From Actinorugispora endophytica (GTDB taxonomy: Bacteria > Actinomycetota > Actinomycetes > Streptosporangiales > Streptosporangiaceae), in NCBI RefSeq assembly GCF_004363075.1, contig NZ_SNYN01000001.1:225938-289937 (forward strand): 64,000 nt of DNA, read 5' to 3'. Shown one piece after another: positions 16,230-23,162 of the stretch. The translations under genes and the position numbers were made by a program. Positions within the stretch are counted from its first letter, which is position 1. Every line of letters begins with the position of its first letter. The notes beneath the pieces are model-generated. The model ran no database searches, was not told the origin of the DNA, and was given only the letters and a program-made list of their open reading frames with translations.

Positions 16230-16420
16230 GCCGAGTGCCTGAGCAGCGAGTATGGCGGAAGAGCAGCTATAGCGGCGGACGTGAGAACTGCGTCGAGGTC
16301 GCCGACCTCCCTCTCCGCACCGCTGTCCGGGACTCCAAGCACCCCCGGGCCGGACACCTCTCCTTCACCACTCCCGAGTGGTCGGCCTTCCTCGCCGCAC
16401 TGAAAGACCGCGAGGTCTGA
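16226..16420 (+). CDS. DUF397 domain protein
   Basis: The 64-residue product has the DUF397 signature WRKSSYSGGRENCVEVADLP and a C-terminal VRDSKHP ... LSFTTPEWSAFLAALKDRE. DUF397 proteins are small partners of WhiJ-type regulators (BldB belongs to the wider family). The GTG start overlaps the regulator stop by four bases (GTGA), so the pair is translationally coupled and probably forms a complex or antagonist pair. A long palindrome follows. Confidence 0.92.
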   Translation: MSRVPEQRVWRKSSYSGGRENCVEVADLPLRTAVRDSKHPRAGHLSFTTPEWSAFLAALKDREV

Positions 16421-16426
16421 CGCTCC

Positions 16427-16515
16427 CCGGTGGGTTTCCGGCGATCTTGACGTTTTCGGGGTCTCAACCGCTTCCGAGACCCCGAAAAGGTCAAGATCAC
16501 CGGGAAACCACCGGG
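16427..16515. repeat. Long imperfect inverted repeat, family member 2
   Basis: Arms of about 39 bases flank a 10-base loop (16466-16475). The inner parts, CGTTTTCGGGGTCTC and GAGACCCCGAAAAGG, are almost perfectly paired; the outer parts carry a few mismatches. It lies between the convergent stops of the DUF397 gene and the DUF1416 gene and is probably a two-way terminator. Confidence 0.8.
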
Positions 16516-16595
16516 TGAACGCGAGAACGCCGGTGGCGACGGGGCTTTCCCCGTCGCCACCGGCGTTCAACCGCCGTGTAGGACCCTGTCCGTCG

Positions 16596-16898
16596 CTACG
16601 CCTGCACCTGGATGTCGATGACCTTGCCGACCTCGGCCGTCACCGCGAACTCGCCGGTGAAGCCCTTGGAGGCCAGCACCCGCACCTTCCAGTCGCCGTC
16701 GGCGGCGAAGAAGCGGAACGTGCCCTCGGGGCCGGTCACGACCTCGCCGACGAAGTCGTCGGACGCGCTCAGCAGACGCGCGTACGCGCTGGCGAGCGGC
16801 TGGCCGTCCCGGGTCACCGTGCCCTGGATGACCGCCTGGTTGCCGGCGTCGGCGTCGGCCAGTGCCACGCCTCCGACCGGAGCTCCGCAGGTGCTCAC
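16596..16898 (-). CDS. DUF1416 protein, rhodanese partner
   Basis: The 100-residue product begins MSTCGAPVGGVALADAD and has a transthyretin/CarboxypepD_reg-like beta-sandwich (IQGTVTRDGQPLASAYARLL, EGTFRFFAADGDWKVRVL). DUF1416 genes follow the thiosulfate sulfurtransferase gene throughout actinomycetes. The GTG start overlaps the sulfurtransferase stop by four bases (GTGA), so the two are coupled. The conserved N-terminal Cys could accept sulfur from the rhodanese (inference). Biochemical role is not established to my knowledge. Confidence 0.9.
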   Translation of the reverse strand: MSTCGAPVGGVALADADAGNQAVIQGTVTRDGQPLASAYARLLSASDDFVGEVVTGPEGTFRFFAADGDWKVRVLASKGFTGEFAVTAEVGKVIDIQVQA

Positions 16899-17734
16899 TT
16901 GGCCTCCCCCAGCTCCACCGGAACGCCGATCAGCGACCCGTACTCGGTCCAGGAACCGTCGTAGTTCTTCACGCTCGGGATGTCGAGGAGCTCGTGCAGC
17001 GCGAACCACGCGATGGACGAGCGCTCGCCGATGCGGCAGTAGGCGATGATCTCCTTGTCGAGGTCCACGCCCGCGTCCGTGTAGAGCTCCTTGAGCTCGT
17101 CCTCGGACTTGAAGGTGCCGTCCTCGTTGGCGACCTTGGCCCACGGGATGTTGCGCGCGGTGGGGATGTGGCCGGGCACCTGGGAGACCTCCTGCGGCAG
17201 GTGCGCGGGGGCCAGCAGCTTGCCGGTGAACTCGTCGGGCGAGCGCACGTCGACCAGGTCCTTGGTGCCGATCGCGGCGACGACCTCGTCGCGGAAGGCC
17301 CGGATCGAGTTGTCCTGCTCCTTGGCGGTGTAGGTGGTCCGCTCGCGCTGCGGGACCTCCTCGACCAGCTCGCGGGAGTCCAGCTCCCACTTCTTGCGGC
17401 CGCCGTCGAGCAGGCGCACGTTCTCGTGGCCGTAGAGCTTGAAGTACCAGTAGGCGTAGGCCGCGAACCAGTTGTTGTTGCCGCCGTACAGCACGACGGT
17501 GTCGTCGTTGGCGATCCCGCGCTCGGACAGCAGCTTCTCGAAGCCGGCCTTGTCGACGAAGTCGCGGCGGACCGGGTCCTGGAGGTCCTTCTTCCAGTCG
17601 ACCTTGACCGCGTTGCGGATGTGGCCCTTGTCGTAGGCCGAGGCGTCCTCGTCGACCTCGACGATGACGACACCCTCGTCGCCCAGGTGGGCCTCGACCC
17701 AGTCAGCGTCCACCAGGACGTCGGAGCGGCTCAT
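16895..17734 (-). CDS. Thiosulfate sulfurtransferase (rhodanese), CysA/SseA type
   Basis: Two-domain rhodanese of 279 residues that transfers sulfane sulfur from thiosulfate or mercaptopyruvate to acceptors. The inactive N-terminal domain ends near YGGNNNWFAAYAYW; the active C-terminal domain has the loop CRIGERSS with nucleophile Cys233. AAAAAGGAGG lies a few bases before the ATG. A cysteine-bearing leader peptide gene lies 365 bases upstream on the same strand, which suggests regulation by cysteine or charged tRNA-Cys levels. Mycobacterial relatives are called CysA2/SseA; I leave the symbol empty because the names are used inconsistently. Confidence 0.94.
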   Translation of the reverse strand: MSRSDVLVDADWVEAHLGDEGVVIVEVDEDASAYDKGHIRNAVKVDWKKDLQDPVRRDFVDKAGFEKLLSERGIANDDTVVLYGGNNNWFAAYAYWYFKLYGHENVRLLDGGRKKWELDSRELVEEVPQRERTTYTAKEQDNSIRAFRDEVVAAIGTKDLVDVRSPDEFTGKLLAPAHLPQEVSQVPGHIPTARNIPWAKVANEDGTFKSEDELKELYTDAGVDLDKEIIAYCRIGERSSIAWFALHELLDIPSVKNYDGSWTEYGSLIGVPVELGEAK

Positions 17735-18098
17735 GGGAACCTCCTTTTTCTCTTGCTGTCGTTGGTCGTCGCAAGCGTGTGGACCCGCCGGGGCGGGCCG
17801 TGGTTCCGGCACGGCACCCCGGGCGCGGCCGGTGGTGATCAGGTGTGTCTCGCGGCCTCGGCGGAAGCCGGGGGCCGCGTCGGGGGAGGCGGTGAAGCGG
17901 GGTGGCCCCGCCGGCCGCGTGTGCGGCCACGCGCTACCGGTGGGAAGAACCGCGACGGGTACGAGGGGGACGGCGGCAGCGGTGAAGCGCTGCCCCGGGG
18001 ATCGACCTGCATCGTGGGTTCCCAGCTGCGTGAGCGGTGCGAGAAGGGGGTGAGGGCGGCGGCCGGGGACCGGGCCGAGCGCGCGAAGGCGGTCCGCT
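17735..18098 (-). other. Long leader between the Cys leader peptide and the rhodanese gene
   Basis: This 364-base stretch contains no convincing gene. Read leftward it is very GC-rich and can form several competing hairpins, as expected of an attenuator region downstream of a leader ORF, but I cannot single out a terminator/antiterminator pair by eye. Confidence 0.4.
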
Positions 18099-18188
18099 CT
18101 AACAGGCAGCGTGACAGAGCGCGGTGGCGACGCGGCAGAAGTCGACCGCGCGTCGCTTCGTCAAAAGCGCCTCTGTCAGGGAAGTCAC
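18099..18188 (-). CDS. Cysteine-containing regulatory leader peptide
   Basis: A 29-residue ORF from GTG 18188 to TAG 18099 reads MTSLTEALLTKRRAV then DFCRVATALCHAAC. The RRAVDFCRVATALC core matches the actinobacterial putative leader peptide family, usually of the form RRxVDLxRVxSAxC, found upstream of sulfur-assimilation and rhodanese genes. Three Cys codons lie near its end. Known actinobacterial Cys-rich leader ORFs control downstream genes by ribosome stalling at low cysteine; that mode is inferred here. The target is the rhodanese/DUF1416 operon, in the same orientation. Unlike many relatives the downstream gap is long (364 bases). Confidence 0.8.
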   Translation of the reverse strand: MTSLTEALLTKRRAVDFCRVATALCHAAC

Positions 18189-18299
18189 GAGAGTGATGTT
18201 ACGTGGTCGCGAACACGATGTCACGGGTGGGGTGCTTCACAATCCGATTGAAACCGACCGTTTCGCTTGGTTTTCACTCCGCGTGACCGCCGCTCCGCG

Positions 18300-18617
18300 T
18301 CAGAGGACCGTGCCCAGCGCCGCGATGACGGCGGGCTTGGTGGGCGGGCCGTCGGCGCGGGTGGCGACGCGCCCCTCCGCGTCCAGCACCAGGACGGTGG
18401 GCGTGCGCAGGACGTCCAGGCGCCGGACCAGGTCGAGGTGGGACTCCGCGTCGATCTCGACGTACTCGACGCCGTCCAGCATGGCGCCGACCTCTCCGAG
18501 GACCCGGCGGGCGGCCCGGCAGGGCTGGCAGAAGGCCGTGGAGAACTGCACGAGCGTGGCCCGCTCCCCCAGCGGCCCGCCGAGGTCCGCCGCCGTCAGT
18601 ACGAGCGTGTCCGACAT
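18300..18617 (-). CDS. Thioredoxin-family protein
   Basis: The 105-residue thioredoxin fold has the redox motif CQPC (Cys30, Cys33) in STAFCQPCRAARR, and the cis-Pro in RTPTVLVLD. Canonical thioredoxins have WCGPC, so the Trp-Cys-Gly-Pro is altered and substrate preference may differ. Cytoplasmic; no signal peptide. It stands alone between the DUF2993 gene and the leader-peptide locus. Disulfide reductase or thiol-transfer function is inferred from the motif. Confidence 0.9.
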   Translation of the reverse strand: MSDTLVLTAADLGGPLGERATLVQFSTAFCQPCRAARRVLGEVGAMLDGVEYVEIDAESHLDLVRRLDVLRTPTVLVLDAEGRVATRADGPPTKPAVIAALGTVL

Positions 18618-18666
18618 CCGCGCCTCCTTGCTCCCGGTCCCCGAGCGGAGCGCCCGGAACCCGCCA

Positions 18667-18741
18667 CCCGGCCGCCGCGTTCGCCGAACGGGCCCGGCGA
18701 ACGCGGCGGCCGGGGGCGCGGCGGGTCCCGCCGCGCCCCCG
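18667..18741. terminator. Two overlapping strong hairpins downstream of the DUF2993 gene
   Basis: Stem 1 pairs 18667-18685 with 18696-18714, 19 perfect base pairs with a 10-base loop. Stem 2 pairs 18711-18725 with 18727-18741, 15 perfect pairs. The stems share 18711-18714, so their outer ends compete. They lie after the DUF2993 stop and before the thioredoxin start, both leftward, and most likely form a double terminator. Confidence 0.65.
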
Positions 18742-18771
18742 GCCGACCGTGCCGGGCCCGTTCGGACACCA

Positions 18772-19458
18772 CTACCCGTTCTGGGCCCCGACGATGGGGA
18801 CGTCGGTCCCGGCCGCCGTGGCCTGGATGCCGTTGGGCAGCAGCTCCACCTCGGTGACCTTCAGGTCGAAGGGCAGCCGGGGCAGCTGCACCGACGGAGC
18901 CAGCATGGACTCCGCCCAGCTCATCGGGATGATCGCCTCACCCAGCTGGACGTCGGACGGCGTGACCGTCAGGACGTCGTCCTCCACCGAGATCTGGAAC
19001 TCGCTGGAGACCGAGACGCTGAAGCCCTGATAGGCGAGGTCTCCGGAGATACGGGGCTTCCCGTCCTCGGTCTCGATCACCACACCCGGGGGCAGCCGCT
19101 TCTGGAGCTCGCTGTAGGGCAGCAGCACCGTCCCCTCGACCTCTCCGGCCGTCACGCTGGGCGTCGACAGCAGGTCCATGAGCGGCGCCTCGACGCTCCG
19201 CAGCGTCACGTCGACCCGGTCCACCTGGACCTCCTCGACGGTCATCGCGCCGGTGACCACGTGGATCTCGGCGTACTCCCCGCCGACGGCCTGGTTTAGG
19301 AAGGGGAATCCCCCGATCGTGACCTCGGGCTCGGTGGTCATTCCGTACTGCTGGGCGATCCGCTTGGCGATCTCGGTCTCCGCCGCGTAGTGGGATCCCC
19401 GATCCGCGGCCACCAGTAGGACCAGCAGAAAAATCAAGAAGACGAGGAACTTTCGCAT
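18772..19458 (-). CDS. DUF2993 (LmeA-like) membrane-anchored protein
   Basis: The 228-residue product starts with a membrane anchor or signal (RKFLVFLIFLLVLLVAADR) followed by a DUF2993 domain (ETEIAKRIAQQYGMTTEPEV, then VTIGGFPFLNQAVGGEYAEI), a fold related to lipid-binding TULIP/LolA-like proteins. The mycobacterial member LmeA takes part in mannan elongation for lipomannan; that role need not apply here. ATG at 19458 is chosen because it starts the hydrophobic segment. It is followed by a double terminator. Extracytoplasmic location is inferred from the N-terminal segment. Confidence 0.88.
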   Translation of the reverse strand: MRKFLVFLIFLLVLLVAADRGSHYAAETEIAKRIAQQYGMTTEPEVTIGGFPFLNQAVGGEYAEIHVVTGAMTVEEVQVDRVDVTLRSVEAPLMDLLSTPSVTAGEVEGTVLLPYSELQKRLPPGVVIETEDGKPRISGDLAYQGFSVSVSSEFQISVEDDVLTVTPSDVQLGEAIIPMSWAESMLAPSVQLPRLPFDLKVTEVELLPNGIQATAAGTDVPIVGAQNG

Positions 19459-19737
19459 CGGGCTTCCAGCACACTCCCGTAGATCTGGCGAGTCGCGTGG
19501 CTCGTACGAGCGCACCGGACCCCGGACACCTCTGGATCGTGGCGTGTGGACCGCTCCGGAACCGCGACCACCCGGGGGTGCCCGCGCCGTCGGCGCGTTC
19601 GGACGGCCGACCTGGACGGACCGGGTCGGCGGACGCCGACCCCGGTTTGTCCACATGCCACGCCCTAGGAGATTACTTCAGCCACCCGGTTGTTCCGGTT
19701 TTGTGGTGGAGTCTCCCAGTGAAAATTGAGGAACGGT

Positions 19738-20928
19738 TCACTGTCGCGGCATCAGCATGTCCGCGAGGTTGTCGGTGGCCGACGCCCCCGACAGCGCCAG
19801 TTCGATGACGTTGGTCGCCACGACGTGCACGGCGCGGCGGCGCGCGAAGTCGACGACGTACGGCTGCTGCTCGTGCTCCTCGAAGGCCAGCTGGTCGCGG
19901 TAGATCGCGTAGACGATGCGCTGGAGCGGCGCCCTGGGCACGGTGTGGCAGGCGAACAGGAGCGTGTCGGGCTCGTTGCGGCCCACCTCGTCGACGACCT
20001 CCTCCGCGCACTCGTCGAAGGCCGCCGCGTGGCCGTCCGCCAGCGTGTAGATGGTGATGATCCCGTGCAGCTTCGGGGACCTGCTCCGGGACCGGGTCAC
20101 CGGCTCGTCGTCATAGTCGGCAGCTCGCCGCCTGCGTCGCACCGGCTCCTCCTTCTCGACGGGGTCGTCGTCTTCGTCGTAGTCGTCGTAGTCGTCGTGA
20201 TCCGGGTCAGCGTCGTCGTCGTGATCGCCGCCGCGCCGCCTGCCCCTGCGGCGCCCTCCGCCGCGTCCGCGCGGCGGGGCCGCCGCCCACACCACCGCGC
20301 CCCAGAGCGCGGCGACCGCGCCGATCAGCATGAGCTGGCCCAGCGAACCGAGCCCCAGCCGACTGACGACGACCTCCAGCAGCGCCGCCAGCGCGACGAG
20401 CCCCAGGACGGACAGCTCGCGCCGCGCCCCCTCCGGGTCGTCGCCCATCCGGCGCGCCACCGTGATCGCCGCGGCCAGCAGAGCCGCCCCCACGAACACG
20501 TGCACGAGCGTGAGCGCGCCCGTCGGAACCACGTCGTAGTGGTCGCCCAGCGCGGGATAACCCGTGTCGTAGCGGCCGCGGAGCCGGTCCATGACGAGGA
20601 CCACCAGGGGGACCACGGTCAGCGTGGTGACCACCAGGCGGACGCCGAAGCGCGCCCTGGGCGAGTCCACGGCGTACTCGACCGCTCCCCACGCCAGGAG
20701 CAGCGGCCCCAGGAGGCCGACCCCGATGTGGAAGATCCGGAAGGTGACGTTGGAGAAATCCAGGAGCGCGGCGGGGAAGGCCGCGCTGAGCGCGACGGTC
20801 ACCGCTGCCGCGGAGCCCACCCAGATGCCCGCGGCGAACCCCGGGCTCCGGTAGGCACGCGCGCTGAGCGCCGCGGTGGCGATCCAAGCCACCAGGGCGC
20901 CGACGAATGCAAGTCCTACCTCGACCAT
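19738..20928 (-). CDS. Multi-spanning membrane protein fused to an antibiotic-biosynthesis-monooxygenase-like (ABM) domain
   Basis: The 396-residue product has about seven membrane segments in residues 1-225, an Arg/Gly-rich then Asp/Tyr-rich cytoplasmic linker of about 70 residues (many DDYDDYDE-like blocks, followed by basic blocks), and a C-terminal domain of about 95 residues (IITIYTLADGHAAAFDECAEE ... LLFACHTVP ... YAIYRDQLAFEEHEQQPYV) with the ABM dimeric ferredoxin-like pattern. The ABM fold usually occurs as small cytosolic quinol-monooxygenase-like proteins, so the membrane fusion is unusual. Function unknown. The gene stands alone, transcribed leftward, opposite to the HAD phosphatase. 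Confidence 0.82.
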   Translation of the reverse strand: MVEVGLAFVGALVAWIATAALSARAYRSPGFAAGIWVGSAAAVTVALSAAFPAALLDFSNVTFRIFHIGVGLLGPLLLAWGAVEYAVDSPRARFGVRLVVTTLTVVPLVVLVMDRLRGRYDTGYPALGDHYDVVPTGALTLVHVFVGAALLAAAITVARRMGDDPEGARRELSVLGLVALAALLEVVVSRLGLGSLGQLMLIGAVAALWGAVVWAAAPPRGRGGGRRRGRRRGGDHDDDADPDHDDYDDYDEDDDPVEKEEPVRRRRRAADYDDEPVTRSRSRSPKLHGIITIYTLADGHAAAFDECAEEVVDEVGRNEPDTLLFACHTVPRAPLQRIVYAIYRDQLAFEEHEQQPYVVDFARRRAVHVVATNVIELALSGASATDNLADMLMPRQ

Positions 20929-21102
20929 CCCGATAATGATGCTGCACTTTCAGCCCAGAACGCGCATTCGGTCCGGCCTCCCCCTCCTCCACCGAAGGTG
21001 ATCATGCTGGCATTAGGGCTATTGCCAGCCAGAAGATGTGACTTACCTCACTCCATGTCATTCCTCGTTCCGGAGACGTGAGAACCTCGGTGCTCCGGGC
21101 CG

Positions 21103-21108
21103 TAGGCT
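21103..21108 (+). promoter_or_regulatory. Putative leaderless -10 box for the HAD phosphatase
   Basis: TAGGCT ends six bases before the ATG at 21115 and no ribosome-binding site is present. The same hexamer and spacing recur upstream of mshD (38444) and the TAXI gene (59289). Confidence 0.45.
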
Positions 21109-21114
21109 CGGACC

Positions 21115-21996
21115 ATGTGGGGCCATCTCCGAGACCGTGACCACGGCCGCGCCGCGCTCGCCGGAGAGGCGTCCGCCGCCGCGGCCGAAGCCCTCCTTCG
21201 TTCGGAAGGCGCGCCCGAACACCCCGGACGCACCAGAAGCGCCGCCTTCTTCGACGTGGACAACACCCTCATGCGGGGCGCGTCGATCTACCACTTCGCC
21301 CGCGGCCTGGCCGCGCGCGACCTGTTCACCACGCGCGACCTGCTCCGCTTCGGCTGGGGCCAGATGATCTTCCGGATCAGCGGCACCGAGCAGCCCGACC
21401 ACATCAACGCCGCGCGCGAGGCCGCCCTGGCGTTCGTGGCCGGGCACAAGGTCGACGACCTGGTCACACTGTGCGAGGAGATCTACGACGACTCCATGGC
21501 CTCCCGCATCTGGGAGGGCGCGCGCGTCCTGGTGCAGCGGCACCTCAACGCCGGGCAGCGGGTCTGGCTGGTCACCGCGACACCCGTGGAACTCGCCGAC
21601 ATCATCAAGCGCCGCCTGGGCCTGAGCGGGGCGCTGGGCACGGTCGCCGAGTCGGTGGACGGCGTGTACACGGGCCGCCTGGTGGGCGACCTGCTGCACG
21701 GCCCCGCCAAGGCCCAGGCGGTGCGCGCGCTCGCCAAGCTGGAGGACCTCGACCTGTCCGCCTGCACGGCCTACAGCGACTCCTACAACGACCTCCCGCT
21801 GCTGTCCGCCGTGGGGCACCCCAACGCGGTCAACCCGGACGACGACCTCCAGGGGTACGCGGCCGCGCACGGCTGGCCCGTGCACGACTTCCGCAGGCAC
21901 CGCAGAGCCCTCACCGTGGGCCTCCCCGCCGCCGTCGCGGGCGCGGTGGCGGGCGGCGTGGCGGTCGGGGTCCTCCGCAGGCGCAGACGGTTCTAG
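21115..21996 (+). CDS. HAD-IB family phosphatase, SerB-like
   Basis: The 293-residue product has HAD motif I as FFDVDNTLMRG, motif II in WLVTATPVEL, and motif III/IV in AYSDSYNDLPLL, with a helical cap of the IB subclass. It resembles SerB1-type phosphatases of actinobacteria (phosphoserine phosphatase-like), but other phosphomonoester substrates are possible. The C-terminal 30 residues include a hydrophobic, Gly/Ala/Val-rich helix followed by RRRRR, possibly a membrane anchor. It converges with the acyltransferase gene across a long inverted repeat. A homologue of this gene lies close to the acyltransferase and SDR homologues in mycobacteria, as I recall. Confidence 0.9.
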   Translation: MWGHLRDRDHGRAALAGEASAAAAEALLRSEGAPEHPGRTRSAAFFDVDNTLMRGASIYHFARGLAARDLFTTRDLLRFGWGQMIFRISGTEQPDHINAAREAALAFVAGHKVDDLVTLCEEIYDDSMASRIWEGARVLVQRHLNAGQRVWLVTATPVELADIIKRRLGLSGALGTVAESVDGVYTGRLVGDLLHGPAKAQAVRALAKLEDLDLSACTAYSDSYNDLPLLSAVGHPNAVNPDDDLQGYAAAHGWPVHDFRRHRRALTVGLPAAVAGAVAGGVAVGVLRRRRRF

Positions 21997-22010
21997 CCCC
22001 CTTCGTGGTT

Positions 22011-22088
22011 CTCCCCCGCTGGTCGTGACCTTCTCGGGGGCTCGGATGCGGTCGAGACCTCGAGAAGGTCACGACCAGCGGGGGGGAG
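22011..22088. repeat. Long inverted repeat, family member 3
   Basis: Arms of about 30 bases beginning CCCCCGCTGGTCGTGACC pair with GGTCACGACCAGCGGGGG around a short loop. It lies between the convergent stops of the HAD phosphatase and acyltransferase genes. The CTTCTCG core pairs with CGAGAAG, replacing the TTTTCGG/CCGAAAA pairs of other copies, so base pairing is kept despite sequence change. Confidence 0.8.
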
Positions 22089-22103
22089 GGCGGGCGCGGA
22101 ACG

Positions 22104-23066
22104 CTAGAACGGGTCTCCGCGTTCGACCACCAACCGGTCCAGTGTCCGCTGGACGATCTCGCGCACCTCGTCTCCCACCTCGAAGACCACGCCCGGGTCG
22201 TCGGCCGCCTCGGGCTCGTGGCGGTCGGTGCCGACGGGGGCGCCGAACTCGATGATCCACCTCGTGGGCAGCGGGAGCAGGCCGACCGGGCCGAAGAGGG
22301 GGAAGCCCGGGGTGACCGGGAAGTACGGGAGCTTCAGCAGCCGGGCCAGGGCCTTCAGGTCCGCGATCTTGGGGTAGATCTCCTCCGCGCCGACGATGGC
22401 GCACGGGATGATCGGCGATCGGGTGCGCACGGCCGTGGAGACGTAGCCTCCGCGTCCGAACCTCTGGAGGCGGTAGCGCTCGCTGAACGGTTTCCCCAGG
22501 CCCTTGTAGCCCTCGGGGAACACCCCCACCAGCTCGCCCCTGCCCAGCAGCCGCTCCGCGTCCTCCGAGGCGGCCAGGGTGTACCCCGCTTTGCGGGCGA
22601 GGTGGGACAGCACCGGGGTCTCGAACACCAGGTCGGCCGCCAGGGTCCGGAGCCTGCGCGCGGCCCGGTGGTGGTCGCGCAGCGCCACCTGGAGCATGAG
22701 CGCGTCGAAGGGCAGCACGCCCGAGTGGTTCGACACCAGGAGGGCGCGACCGGTGTCCGGGACGTTCGAGAGGCCGCGCAGCTCGATCCGGAACCAGTAC
22801 TCGTACCAGAGCCGCATCAGCGGTATGAGGACGTTCCCGGTGAGCTCGTCGTCGTAGCCGAAGTCGTCCACCTGGTAGTCGCCGTCGAGCCTCCGCTCGC
22901 AGAACTCCAGGAACCCGGCGAAGGACCCCGAACGGGCGTCCCGCCGGGTCCCGGCGTCCTCCGACCCCGCCGGCGACCCGCCCCGCCGGTCCCGGGGGAC
23001 CAGCGGCAGCACCGGGGCCAGTCCGCGCTCCTCCTCCACCGGGCGGACCGCGTCATCGCCGGGCAT
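22104..23066 (-). CDS. PlsC-like acyltransferase
   Basis: Membrane-associated glycerolipid acyltransferase of the LPLAT superfamily. The product (320 residues from ATG 23066) has the block I motif SNHSGVLPFDALM, block III GVFPEGYKGLGKPF, and a later IIPCAIVGAEE motif. In this actinobacterial subgroup the His-Asp spacing is longer than the usual HxxxxD. The start is uncertain: ATG 23126 has no ribosome-binding site, TTG 23072 has GAGGAG eight bases upstream, and ATG 23066 lies just after. It is downstream of the SDR gene in the same orientation, an arrangement kept in mycobacteria. Acyl acceptor unknown. Confidence 0.85.
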   Translation of the reverse strand: MPGDDAVRPVEEERGLAPVLPLVPRDRRGGSPAGSEDAGTRRDARSGSFAGFLEFCERRLDGDYQVDDFGYDDELTGNVLIPLMRLWYEYWFRIELRGLSNVPDTGRALLVSNHSGVLPFDALMLQVALRDHHRAARRLRTLAADLVFETPVLSHLARKAGYTLAASEDAERLLGRGELVGVFPEGYKGLGKPFSERYRLQRFGRGGYVSTAVRTRSPIIPCAIVGAEEIYPKIADLKALARLLKLPYFPVTPGFPLFGPVGLLPLPTRWIIEFGAPVGTDRHEPEAADDPGVVFEVGDEVREIVQRTLDRLVVERGDPF

Positions 23067-23162
23067 CGTCAAGGCGCCCACTCCTCTCCCCCGGTCCGGC
23101 GGGCGGCCGGACAGTGGAACCGTCATTATTTCGTGACAGTGCCGGAAAAGGGAAAACAGCGG

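Noticed and set aside
17703-17930. 75-codon reverse frame upstream of the rhodanese gene
   Set aside because: It overlaps the rhodanese start and ribosome-binding site in another frame, and its product is low-complexity.
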